Assembly (NCBI GenBank): GCA_016183805.1 | Contig: JACPDX010000027.1 | Span: forward strand, 62,001 to 126,000 | From: Bacteroidota bacterium | GTDB taxonomy: Bacteria > Bacteroidota > Bacteroidia > Flavobacteriales_E > Vicingaceae | Length of the DNA stretch: 64,000 nucleotides | Reading direction: 5' to 3' | Shown: positions 15,804-24,085 of the stretch, piece by piece | How the letters are laid out: each line of letters starts with the position of its first letter | Position numbering within the stretch: position 1 is the stretch's first letter | Program-made: the position numbers and the translations under genes | Notes under the pieces: model-generated | What the model was told of the DNA's origin: nothing | Databases searched by the model: none | Seen by the model: only the letters and a program-made list of their open reading frames with translations

Positions 15804-17651
15804 TTAAGAAATAACCGATTTTTTGATTTCATCAACATCAACAATAATTTTTTTATTGAAATGTTGAAGAGAAATAATTGCAGCACCGTAAGAAACTACA
15901 TATTGCGGACTTTCAATAATTTGAATGTCTTTATTAAATTTTTCGTTTAGTAGATCTTTTAAATAAGGGTGATGTTGAACAACTCCACCAATCATAAATG
16001 TTGGGATGCCCTGGTCTAATCGCATTTTAGCCACTTTATTGGCAATAGAAATGTAAATACCACGGGAAATATCTTCTAACGACATGCCATCAAAAATCCA
16101 ATTCATGATTTCTGTTTTGGCAAAAACGGTACAAAAACTATTCAGTTCCTTGTCATATTTTGATAGTGAAGCCAAGCTGCTCATATCTTCAATATTGATG
16201 TTTACCCGTTCGGCTATTTCAGCTAAAAAAGAGCCTGTTCCCGCAGCACACTTATCGTTCATGTAAAAATTGGCTACATTATTTTCTTTGTCGCAATGAA
16301 TTACTTTGATGTCCTCACCACCAATATCTATAATATTTTTTTCGCCTTTATGAAAAAAAGAAACGCCAGCCGCAGCACAATTTATTTCGGTTTTTACAAT
16401 ATCGGTTTCGGTAAAATGTTTTCGCCCGTAACCAGTTGCACAACTATATTGAATATTAAAATTGGTTGCAATGGTTTGCATTACATTTTTAAAGGCTTGT
16501 TTGTCGTTACCCAACGTTGGTAAAAAATACCTAAAAAGTGGAGTTCCTTTTTCGTTAATTACCGTAAATTTAGCATAAGCAGAACCTAAATCAATACCCA
16601 AAAAGCAGTTGGTGTGTTTGAATGAAGTCGTTGATGTTTTATTTACCAAACCTTTTTCAAGAATTTTTTTATTTACATCGCCGGCCGCACCCGGTATTCT
16701 TGAAATAATGTTTTTGTTGGTCATGGCTTTTACCATGTTGGTAAAAGCTAAGTTTAAAGATGTTCGGATGTAGTGTTTACGACCGTATTCAACAAATTTA
16801 CCATTAAAATAATCGATTTCTGTTGGGCGATTATTGATTAAATCTACCGCAAGTGATGGAAAATGGTCGCCACCTTTTTTGAGGTAACGCAAACATTTTC
16901 TTATAAAATCATCCGGAAAACGGATTTTTTCAGCTTCTGCGACATCAATTCCCTCTTTAATCACTTGTTCAATCAATTCAACGGTGTCGGGATCACTCAT
17001 GGCTTCAGCCATGGTTAAACGACTTACTCCACACAACGGACTAAGAGCTGCGTTTAAAATAGTTTTCTCCCAAATTCGTTTAGTGAGCTCAAAAGATTCG
17101 ATGGCCTTAGTTTCCAGTTGAACTGAAGTAAGTAAATCGGCAATTTCTTTAGCATTATCACCACAAGCATCGTTGATAGAACCGATGTAATTAGGGGGAG
17201 TAAAAAAAGTAACTTTTGTAATGTTTGGTAAAGAAGAATTTCCGGCATAATTAACCACAAAACGCATGGTTTTACTTTCACCAAAACCTGCTACCAACAA
17301 TTGTTCAACATCTATTCCGTTTTGAACTGAGATTACTTTTAGTTTTTCGGTATTCAAAACTTGAGCTTGTTTAACAGCAGCAGCCGTATGGTTGGATTTT
17401 AGTGCAAAAAATAAATAATCGGAATCCCAACCTTCTAACTCGGTAATGGCAGTACAAACTTTATCGAATTTGGCTTTTTGGTTGATTACGTTTTCTAAAA
17501 TCAATCCTTCGTTTTTTATTTTATTAGCTTTTACTTCGTTTACTTCACACAAAGCCACCTCACAACCAGCTTCTTGCAATTTAACGGCAAGTATCATCCC
17601 TACCGGTCCAAGCCCAATAACTACAACGCGTATTTTTGTTTTTTTGCTCAT
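15804..17651 (-). CDS. Fusion of a ketopantoate reductase-like domain with a BadF/BcrA/HgdC-type ATPase (activase) domain
   Basis: 615 aa. Seen: residues ~6-305 are a complete ketopantoate reductase (ApbA/PanE) fold with the Rossmann motif VVIGLGPVG, SVQNGI, catalytic-Lys region WEKTILNAALSPL and NNRPTEIDYFNG. After a ~40-residue linker, residues ~347-600 form an ASKHA activase: FLGIDLGSAYAKFT, ATGYGR, NIIDIGGEDIK, cluster Cys in NDKCAAGTGSF and FCTVFAKTE. Activases of 2-hydroxyacyl-CoA dehydratases bridge a [4Fe-4S] cluster with one such Cys pair per monomer, and both Cys motifs are present. I know of no characterised protein with this architecture. Inference: a 2-oxo acid reductase physically tied to the activator of the HgdB-like protein encoded two genes upstream. 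There is no stop or frameshift between the domains. Confidence 0.85.
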   Translation of the reverse strand: MSKKTKIRVVVIGLGPVGMILAVKLQEAGCEVALCEVNEVKANKIKNEGLILENVINQKAKFDKVCTAITELEGWDSDYLFFALKSNHTAAAVKQAQVLNTEKLKVISVQNGIDVEQLLVAGFGESKTMRFVVNYAGNSSLPNITKVTFFTPPNYIGSINDACGDNAKEIADLLTSVQLETKAIESFELTKRIWEKTILNAALSPLCGVSRLTMAEAMSDPDTVELIEQVIKEGIDVAEAEKIRFPDDFIRKCLRYLKKGGDHFPSLAVDLINNRPTEIDYFNGKFVEYGRKHYIRTSLNLAFTNMVKAMTNKNIISRIPGAAGDVNKKILEKGLVNKTSTTSFKHTNCFLGIDLGSAYAKFTVINEKGTPLFRYFLPTLGNDKQAFKNVMQTIATNFNIQYSCATGYGRKHFTETDIVKTEINCAAAGVSFFHKGEKNIIDIGGEDIKVIHCDKENNVANFYMNDKCAAGTGSFLAEIAERVNINIEDMSSLASLSKYDKELNSFCTVFAKTEIMNWIFDGMSLEDISRGIYISIANKVAKMRLDQGIPTFMIGGVVQHHPYLKDLLNEKFNKDIQIIESPQYVVSYGAAIISLQHFNKKIIVDVDEIKKSVIS

Positions 17652-17665
17652 TCCTTATTCATTTT

Positions 17666-17689
17666 AACAAGGGGTTTCAACCCCTTGTT
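17666..17689. repeat. Perfect AACAAGGGG-TTTCAA-CCCCTTGTT hairpin repeat
   Basis: A 9-bp perfect stem with a 6-nt loop at the 3' end of the 153-aa gene. It encodes that protein's last residues (TTRG) and its stop. It resembles dispersed palindromes I recall from Bacteroidota intergenic regions. Confidence 0.85.
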
Positions 17690-18138
17690 GTTTCCAAATC
17701 AATGATATAAACATCATCGTTTGATGATGTGGTTTGGTATTTTTCAATAACATTTTTTATTTTTTCTTGTGCTAAATCGGTTAATTTACCATTGTTGAGA
17801 ATGAATTTTTCTCCAACAATAATGGCTAAAGAAATGGGCGTGTTTTTATAGGTTAATTCGGCATTTGCCTTTTTTAAACAGCCCGTCAAACAACGTCCAA
17901 CTTCATCTAAATTACGTGGACAAAAACAACCTTCTTCAGGTGTTTTTTGGTAATCCGGATTTTTTAAAAGTTGCTTATCAGGAAAAATTAAAGCTACCAA
18001 TTGTTCTTTACTGTTTTCTGTAAAAACAACATAATCTACATAATGACAAGTTGATTTTAACAGTTCTGTTACTTCCTGTGCATTAAGTTTTCCTCTCCCA
18101 GAAAAATTAAAGGTTGCTATGTTATTACTTTCGTTCAT
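17677..18138 (-). CDS. Small Cys-rich protein resembling the C-terminal subdomain of acyl-CoA synthetases
   Basis: 153 aa. Not a recognised family. Seen: VDYVVFTENSKEQLVALIFPD and IIVGEKFILNNGKLTDLAQEKI resemble the C-terminal (lid) region of ANL-superfamily acyl/feruloyl-CoA synthetases (VV...GALIFP; GE.T..G...). Between them is a Cys-rich stretch, EEGCFCPRNLDEVGRCLTGC, with four Cys that could bind metal. No AMP-binding core is present, so it cannot be a complete synthetase. It is encoded 4 bp after the third HgdB-like gene and 25 bp before the KPR-activase fusion, so all three are probably made together. It could be a Fe-S or CoA-binding accessory. The C-terminus is repeat-derived. Confidence 0.6.
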   Translation of the reverse strand: MNESNNIATFNFSGRGKLNAQEVTELLKSTCHYVDYVVFTENSKEQLVALIFPDKQLLKNPDYQKTPEEGCFCPRNLDEVGRCLTGCLKKANAELTYKNTPISLAIIVGEKFILNNGKLTDLAQEKIKNVIEKYQTTSSNDDVYIIDLETTRG

Positions 18139-18142
18139 GTTT

Positions 18143-19378
18143 TTAACAAGTTACTTTGGCATCTTCAATTTGTTCAATAAAAGTTTCAATTTTAGTAATG
18201 CTTTGCCCTTCAGAATAAAAACGTAAATCGCATAAATCACCTTCAATAATTAAGGTTGGTATACCCAATTTTGCTGTAATTCGTTGCGGCATACCAAAAT
18301 TTGAATTGGAGTTATTGAAACAAGTTTTAGCATTGTGAAAAATCATTCCATCAATTCTAAAATCTTTTACCAATCGGGTTAATATTTTTTCTTTGGCTTC
18401 TTCACTTCTATTTATAAAAATTTCGGTGTACGCTTTTGCTGATGATTCGAATGGATGGTTGGGGTCGAAAGCATCGAAAACCCAACTGTTACAGTAGGTT
18501 GAGGCAACCACAGCTGCATTATTTTGAAGAAATAAGTCTGACATAGGTCTTAATTTTCCCCAAATCGGCATTCCATCCCAATAAATTCTGCATTTTTCTT
18601 TTTCTAAAAACCCAACACCTTTTTCAACATTTCCCTTAAGTTCTTTTAAAAGAGTTGTGTAATAATCTTTTGCCATTTGAGTTCCTCTCAACACTACAAT
18701 TGGACCCATGTGTATGGTTGCATCAAAAAAGCTGATTGGAGAAGGAGAAGAGGTTGCTGTCCACAATACTTCTTTCCATAAATCTGTTGCTTCTTTGCTT
18801 AAACGAATGGTTTCCTTGAATTTATCTAAATCGAATTTTTGTCCGCTTACCTGTTCGCAAATTGGTATCATGGCCTTAAACTGAGCCGAAACATCGTCAA
18901 TTTCTTTTTGAGTTACTTCATCCACATGTCTTGGTGGTGTAATTCCATAAACAGGACAATTAAACTCTCGTGCAAAATATGTAAACCAGTCTTGAACTTC
19001 TCGACATTGGTTGGTATTAAAAACAATTAAATCGGGTTTTGGTGGAGTTTCTAAACCATAATGTTCGGTAAGTGGCGTCGATTTTTTCATGTACGAACCC
19101 ACATCAGCGGTTAAATACGAACAAATGTTGTTGGAATAACCCAATTTTGTAGCTTCTGGAATAAAATCATTGGCAGTTCGTGTTGCACCTAATAATGCTC
19201 CATGATTTTCTGGAAAATGCACTTCAAATCCAAAAGAACGCAACAATTCGGCAGGGCCAACACTGGTACACCAAGCCACTTTTTTCTTGGTATCCTTAAA
19301 GCCAAGAAAATAATCGCCCATGATTTGCTTCATTATTTTGGCTGATTCAATTTTGTATGGTTTTTTTTCTTGTTCCAT
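18143..19378 (-). CDS. BcrB/HgdB-family protein (2-hydroxyacyl-CoA dehydratase / benzoyl-CoA reductase / double-cubane type)
   Basis: 411 aa, a third member of the family in this operon besides bcrB and bcrC. Seen: KKVAWCTSVGPAELLRSFG (Cys37), YSNNICSYLTADVGSYM (Cys86), NTNQCREVQDWF (Cys125) and the C-terminal IIEGDLCDLRFYSEGQ. These Cys lie where the family binds its Fe-S cluster. Known family members are HgdAB-type dehydratases, BcrBC and standalone double-cubane proteins, all driven by BadF-type ATPases. It has no second partner next to it; the nearest activase is the KPR fusion two genes downstream. Candidates are a 2-hydroxyacyl-CoA dehydratase subunit, a double-cubane-cluster protein or a second ring reductase subunit. 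Confidence 0.85.
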   Translation of the reverse strand: MEQEKKPYKIESAKIMKQIMGDYFLGFKDTKKKVAWCTSVGPAELLRSFGFEVHFPENHGALLGATRTANDFIPEATKLGYSNNICSYLTADVGSYMKKSTPLTEHYGLETPPKPDLIVFNTNQCREVQDWFTYFAREFNCPVYGITPPRHVDEVTQKEIDDVSAQFKAMIPICEQVSGQKFDLDKFKETIRLSKEATDLWKEVLWTATSSPSPISFFDATIHMGPIVVLRGTQMAKDYYTTLLKELKGNVEKGVGFLEKEKCRIYWDGMPIWGKLRPMSDLFLQNNAAVVASTYCNSWVFDAFDPNHPFESSAKAYTEIFINRSEEAKEKILTRLVKDFRIDGMIFHNAKTCFNNSNSNFGMPQRITAKLGIPTLIIEGDLCDLRFYSEGQSITKIETFIEQIEDAKVTC

Positions 19379-19444
19379 AGTTTTAATTTTTTTATTTGAA
19401 AATTTAAAAAGCTTCCTTTTTCAATTTCTCAAATTGATTATTTC

Positions 19445-21580
19445 TCAAATTTTTATTCTAGCGTCTACAACAAAAGCGTTGTCTTCGAATGCCATGATGG
19501 GGTTTAAATCCATTTCTTGTATCATTGGTAAATCAACAACCAATTGCGATAAACGCTGAATTATTTCAATTACACTTGCTTTGTGAATTCCTTTTTCGCC
19601 ACGAACACCATCCAATAATTTTGCTGTTTTTATTTTGGTTAACATTTCGTTGGCTTCCACTTCGGTAACAGGAGCAATTTTGAACACTACATCTTTCAAT
19701 ACTTCTACATAAATACCACCAATTCCGAACATGATTAAGTGGCCTAAATCTTTTTTGGCACTTACTCCGGCAATTAATTCTCTGCCACCAGGAAGGAATT
19801 TTTGAATAAAAAACTTCAAATCAGGTGCATTGAATTTTGCTTCCATGTTTTCAACGATTGCTCGCACATCCGCTTCATTTTTTAGGTTGATGGCAACGCC
19901 ACCCATATCGCTTTTGTGAACCAATGATTCAGCATCCGCTTTTACAACAACAGGAAAACCAATTTCAGTAGCAGCTTTAACTGCATCGCCAACTGAATTG
20001 GCAATTCGCCAATCGGCAACCGGAATTCCGTATTGTGCTAATAAATTATATACTTGAGCTGAAGAAAGGAACGTTTTTCCTTCTTTTTTTGCTTCGTTGA
20101 TGATGGCGAGAGCTTTGTCTTTTTTTACATCTGCAAAAACTTTTGTTTCACCAATATTTCTTGTATTCACTTGATGGTATTTGTACAAAGCACCCAAAGC
20201 TTTTGCCGCTGTTGTTGGAAATGCATAACAAGGAACCCCGCCATCTTTCATTATTTTGGTAGTAATTTGATAACGCTCCATGCTTTGGTTGGTCATGAAA
20301 TTACAAACAATCGGTTTCTTTTTCATGTTGCTCACTTCCACAATTTGGCGAGCAACCTCGTCGGTATCGGTAAAAGGTGCTGTTACAAAATTGATGTAGA
20401 TAGAATCGATAGTATCTTCGTTCATCAACACATCCAACGCACTTCTAAAATGTTGTCCACCACCTGTTGCCACCACATCAATAGGATTGTTAATGCTAGC
20501 TTCAGGCAACATGGTTTCGGTTAAAACTTTTTTTGCTTTTTCCGATAACGGAGGCAAAACCATTCCGGCACTTACCAATTCATCAGTTGCAATAACTGCG
20601 GGTCCGCCAGTGTTAGTAATAATTCCAACTCGGTTTCCTTTCGGAATAGGTTGAGTTGCGAACGCCATGGAAGTTTGGCACATTTCTTCTTCATTATTGA
20701 AAGTAAGAATCCCTATTTTTTCAAAAATCAATTCGGTTGAAATATCAACACCAGCTAATGAACCGGTGTGTGAGGCCGCAGCTTTAGCACCTTCTTCGGT
20801 ACGACCAGCTTTCATGGCAAGAATTGGTTTTTTCTTAGCTACTTTTTTTGCCACATCCATAAATTCTCTTGGATTAGAAAAACCTTCGGTATATAAAATA
20901 ATGGCTTTAGTTCCATCATCTTCACCGTAATATTCTACCACATCAGGAATAGAAACATCGCAGGCATTTCCGTTGGAAGCATACATACGCATACCTATTT
21001 CCAAATCGAATAAACTTTGCATGATAAATGCTCCAACGCCACCGCTTAAAGCGACAATTGAGATTGAACCCGGTTTTGGAAATGTAAAGGTAAAATCGCA
21101 ATACGCATTGTATTCAGGGTCGCAGTTAATGATCCCCTGACAATTTGGCCCGAAAATTCGTACACTATATTCTTTTGCTTTTGCTAAAAATGCTTGTTGT
21201 AAAGCCATGCCTTCTTCACCCATTTCGCTAAAACCTGCAGAATTTATAATCACAGATTTTATTCCTCTTTTACCACAATCTTCAATAATTTGAGGAACAA
21301 ATTCACTTGGAACAATAACGTGTGCCAAGTCAATATCACCGGGCACATCAAAAATAGTAGGGTAGGCTTTAAGCCCTCTTACTTCGGGTGCTTTTGGATT
21401 TATCGGATAAATTGGACCTTTGTAACCAAAATGCAATAAATTTTTAATAATAACATTACCAATAGAAAGGTCTTTAGTAGATGCTCCAATGATAGCAATG
21501 GCTTTAGGTTTGAAAAGCGAATCTAATTCATGAGTTACCCCAATTGTATTTTTTGTTTTATTTATTGTTTCTGTATCCAT
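19445..21580 (-). CDS. acdAB: ADP-forming acyl-CoA synthetase (acetyl-CoA synthetase ADP-forming type, alpha-beta fusion)
   Basis: 711 aa, matching fused NDP-forming acyl-CoA synthetases. Seen: an N-terminal CoA-binding Rossmann domain (LFKPKAIAIIGASTKDLSIG), succinyl-CoA-ligase-like domains containing the phospho-His region KAAASHTGSLAGVD, and a C-terminal ATP-grasp domain (ADAESLVHKSDMGGVAINLKN). Reaction: acyl-CoA + ADP + Pi to acid + ATP + CoA, reversible. Context: encoded directly after the benzoyl-CoA reductase genes, so it may activate an aromatic acid cheaply (one ATP to ADP) or harvest ATP from an acyl-CoA product. Substrate range is not readable from sequence. Flanked by telomere-like repeats at its 5' side. 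Confidence 0.9.
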   Translation of the reverse strand: MDTETINKTKNTIGVTHELDSLFKPKAIAIIGASTKDLSIGNVIIKNLLHFGYKGPIYPINPKAPEVRGLKAYPTIFDVPGDIDLAHVIVPSEFVPQIIEDCGKRGIKSVIINSAGFSEMGEEGMALQQAFLAKAKEYSVRIFGPNCQGIINCDPEYNAYCDFTFTFPKPGSISIVALSGGVGAFIMQSLFDLEIGMRMYASNGNACDVSIPDVVEYYGEDDGTKAIILYTEGFSNPREFMDVAKKVAKKKPILAMKAGRTEEGAKAAASHTGSLAGVDISTELIFEKIGILTFNNEEEMCQTSMAFATQPIPKGNRVGIITNTGGPAVIATDELVSAGMVLPPLSEKAKKVLTETMLPEASINNPIDVVATGGGQHFRSALDVLMNEDTIDSIYINFVTAPFTDTDEVARQIVEVSNMKKKPIVCNFMTNQSMERYQITTKIMKDGGVPCYAFPTTAAKALGALYKYHQVNTRNIGETKVFADVKKDKALAIINEAKKEGKTFLSSAQVYNLLAQYGIPVADWRIANSVGDAVKAATEIGFPVVVKADAESLVHKSDMGGVAINLKNEADVRAIVENMEAKFNAPDLKFFIQKFLPGGRELIAGVSAKKDLGHLIMFGIGGIYVEVLKDVVFKIAPVTEVEANEMLTKIKTAKLLDGVRGEKGIHKASVIEIIQRLSQLVVDLPMIQEMDLNPIMAFEDNAFVVDARIKI

Positions 21581-21654
21581 CTTTCAAGTTTAGTGTTTAG
21601 AGTTTAGTGTTTAGAGTTGCTACATACTCGGAACTCTAAACTTTAAACTAGTAA
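21581..21654. repeat. Telomere-like repeat hairpin between bcrD and the acyl-CoA synthetase gene
   Basis: AGTTTAGTGTTTAGAGTT pairs, with two mismatches, with AACTCTAAACTTTAAACT. Same family as 9598-9667. Confidence 0.85.
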
Positions 21655-22512
21655 CTATATAACCACAGCAGCTTCTTTTTCTTTTAGTTTATAATACCTA
21701 AATCCACCCCAAAGAGCGGCTCCTATTGCTCCGGAATAAATAGCATCCGGATTAGGAATAAAATCGAATGCTTTTTTCTTGTTTTCCATCGCTTGCTCTT
21801 CAATAGCTTGAATCATACCTACATTCATACCCATACCACCAACTAAAACGATTGGGGTTTCGGCATTTAGAGAACCTAATAATTTTACTACACGTTGGGC
21901 AATAGAAATGTTAATTCCTTTTACAATATTTGGTGTAGATAATCCCTTAGAAACCAAATTAATTACATCTGTTTCAGCCAAAACTGCACAAATTCCAGAA
22001 GGAACTTCAGGATTATCGGCTTTTAAAGAAATTTCACCAACTTCTTCAATGGCTAAACCTAAATAACGAGAAATGTTTTCGATAAACTGTCCGGAACCAG
22101 AGGCACATTGACCAGTCATTTTATAATCCATTACTTTACCTCTGTTATCTACTTTAATAGCCCTAACATAAAGTCCGCCCATGTCAACCACAGTTTTAGC
22201 TGTTGGAGCAAAATAAATTCCTCCTCTGGCATGGCACGTCATACTATAGAAGTGCCCTGTTTTCTTTTCAACCATTTCACCTTCACCCGTTGAAGCTAAA
22301 TAAGCGATATCTTTTTCATAGCTCAAGTTATTTCGACCTAAAATCATGTCAACGGAATCAACCACCACATCTTTTGGGTCACGTTTTCGGATTTTTTCTG
22401 TTTGTTTATCAATCAATTTATGGTCTCCTGTTGCTGCGTTGTATTCCATTAAAGCAGTTTTAACATAGCTTCCGCCTACGTCAACTCCCATGGTGTAAAT
22501 TGTGTTTTTCAT
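21655..22512 (-). CDS. bcrD: Benzoyl-CoA reductase ATPase subunit BcrD/BadG/BzdP-like
   Basis: 285 aa, matching BcrD (about 280 aa). Seen: the ASKHA phosphate-1 motif TMGVDVGGSYVKTALM, STGEGE, HFYSMTCHARGG, TVVDMGG, the first cluster Cys in GQCASGSGQF and the second in SGICAVLAETDVI, then VLVGGMGMN. HFYSMT.HARG and QCASGSGQF are as I recall from Thauera BcrD. Role: with BcrA it forms the ATP-hydrolysing module that injects electrons from ferredoxin into the BcrBC ring-reducing module. Lies 57 bp after bcrA; a palindromic CCTCC/GGAGG repeat fills the gap. Confidence 0.9.
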   Translation of the reverse strand: MKNTIYTMGVDVGGSYVKTALMEYNAATGDHKLIDKQTEKIRKRDPKDVVVDSVDMILGRNNLSYEKDIAYLASTGEGEMVEKKTGHFYSMTCHARGGIYFAPTAKTVVDMGGLYVRAIKVDNRGKVMDYKMTGQCASGSGQFIENISRYLGLAIEEVGEISLKADNPEVPSGICAVLAETDVINLVSKGLSTPNIVKGINISIAQRVVKLLGSLNAETPIVLVGGMGMNVGMIQAIEEQAMENKKKAFDFIPNPDAIYSGAIGAALWGGFRYYKLKEKEAAVVI

Positions 22513-22526
22513 AGTCTTATTGTTTA

Positions 22527-22560
22527 TCCCACCCCAACCCTCCCAAAGGGAGGGGGAGCA
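22527..22560. repeat. Palindromic CCCTCCC-AAA-GGGAGGG dispersed repeat
   Basis: In the gap between bcrA and bcrD, with the flanking CCCACCCCAA typical of this repeat family in the window. Confidence 0.85.
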
Positions 22561-22569
22561 AGCTGATTA

Positions 22570-23985
22570 TTAATTTTCTTGTTTTGCTTTTTCTTTTGCA
22601 TTTGGTAAATCAGCACTAATGTTTCTTCTGGCAAACATGGCTCCACCCAAAGCCCCCATAAAAATGGAGTCGGTGTGGATGTTCATGGTTACATCTCCAT
22701 AAGAGTCTCTAACCATTTGTTTTACATATTTTAATACTGCTTCATTTCTTGCAACACCACCGGTAAACGTAAACTCGTTACGAACGCCTCCAGATCGTGC
22801 AATTAGCGACATGGCTCGTTGAACAATGGCTTTGTGTAATCCTGCTAATATGTTTGGTCGTTCTTCACCATTGTGTAACAATTCTTTAACTTCAGCACCC
22901 GCAAAAACGGTACAAGTTGAACAAATGGTAGTTTCTTTAGTAGCTCTGTTGGCTTCTGGTCCAAGTTCGTTTAACGATAAACCAAATTCATCGGCAATAT
23001 ACCCCAAGTAACGACCACAACCTGCTGCACATCTATCATTCATGTGAAAACTGGTAACCAATCCATGACTATCCACCTGGATGGCTTTGGTATCTTGTCC
23101 GCCAATATCTAATACTGTTCTGGTATTTGGAAAAATGGCATGTGCACCGTAAGCATGGCATAAAATTTCAGACTTTATACAATCTTCAGGGAAAGGCAGT
23201 AATGCTCTACCATAACCGGTTCCAACCATTTTAGCTACATGAATTTCTTCGTTTGCAATATCTTCGATGTGGTCTCTCAGTGTAAATTCAACATTTTTAT
23301 AGTTGTCTTTCACTGCATTTAACTGAGCATAATACCAATCTTCTTTACTGCCATCTTCTTGTTCATCAACCAATCCTTTGTATTTTTCTTCCAATATTTT
23401 CATGGCTTCCAACACCAATTCTTTAAAATTGTAATGCACCATTTCATTTTCGATGGGAGTAATACTTTTATCGAAAGCCAACATTAAAGGCTCGTAAAAT
23501 TCTTTGCCTTTTGCCTCCACTTCAACATTGTATTTTTCGCTAACAATATCACGGAAAAATTGATTTTTTGAACCTAAATCTTCATTGATAAATCCATGTT
23601 GAATTTGTGGACGAATGGTTTCGATAATTTCTTTCAGTTTTACCAAAATGGCAGCTTTGTTTTCGTAGTTAAATTCGCTTACGGTTTTGTTTAACATTCT
23701 TTCTAAACTCTCCATTCGTCTTCTAAACTGACCATATTGGAATACGCTACGTAAATCCTGCATGTATTTTTTAAATTCAGGTTTAGTAACGTCTTCTCCA
23801 ATTTTTCGTTGAAGTAGGTTAAAACGAGCGTCATACACTGCTTCATCACGAGCTATATCCGCAGCAACTTTGTAATTTGCTCTTGTATTTGTAATACCTC
23901 TACCTACAATTTCATCTTTTTCGTTAATGATAACTGCCTTTGAAGTGGTTGAGCCAAGGTCGATTCCTAAATAGTATTTTTTCAT
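22570..23985 (-). CDS. bcrA: Benzoyl-CoA reductase ATPase subunit BcrA/BadF/BzdQ-like
   Basis: 471 aa. Seen: KKYYLGIDLGSTTSKAVI at the N-terminus, then a ~170-residue mostly charged, helical insertion (residues ~55-230) as in BcrA/BadF. After this come VGTGYGRALL, TVLDIGGQDTKAIQ, the cluster motif MNDRCAAGCGRYLGYI, ICSTCTVFAGAEV and FTGGVARN. The long insertion separates BcrA-type from BcrD-type and ordinary activases. Role: partner of BcrD; the pair holds one bridging [4Fe-4S] cluster and couples ATP hydrolysis to electron transfer. Gene order here is C-B-A-D, as in Thauera bcrCBAD. Confidence 0.92.
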   Translation of the reverse strand: MKKYYLGIDLGSTTSKAVIINEKDEIVGRGITNTRANYKVAADIARDEAVYDARFNLLQRKIGEDVTKPEFKKYMQDLRSVFQYGQFRRRMESLERMLNKTVSEFNYENKAAILVKLKEIIETIRPQIQHGFINEDLGSKNQFFRDIVSEKYNVEVEAKGKEFYEPLMLAFDKSITPIENEMVHYNFKELVLEAMKILEEKYKGLVDEQEDGSKEDWYYAQLNAVKDNYKNVEFTLRDHIEDIANEEIHVAKMVGTGYGRALLPFPEDCIKSEILCHAYGAHAIFPNTRTVLDIGGQDTKAIQVDSHGLVTSFHMNDRCAAGCGRYLGYIADEFGLSLNELGPEANRATKETTICSTCTVFAGAEVKELLHNGEERPNILAGLHKAIVQRAMSLIARSGGVRNEFTFTGGVARNEAVLKYVKQMVRDSYGDVTMNIHTDSIFMGALGGAMFARRNISADLPNAKEKAKQEN

Positions 23986-24011
23986 AGTTTATAGGGTTTT
24001 GGTTTGAAGTT

Positions 24012-24075
24012 TGTCCCACCCCGACCCTCCCAAAGAGAGGGAGCTTCCTCTCCTTTGGAGGGGTTAGGGGAGGAT
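24012..24075. repeat. Double palindromic CCTCC/GGAGG repeat between bcrB and bcrA
   Basis: Two adjacent units, CCCTCCCAAAGAGAGGG and CCTCTCCTTTGGAGGGG, in the 100-bp gap. Together they could fold into one long hairpin. Confidence 0.8.
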
Positions 24076-24085
24076 TTGAACTTTT

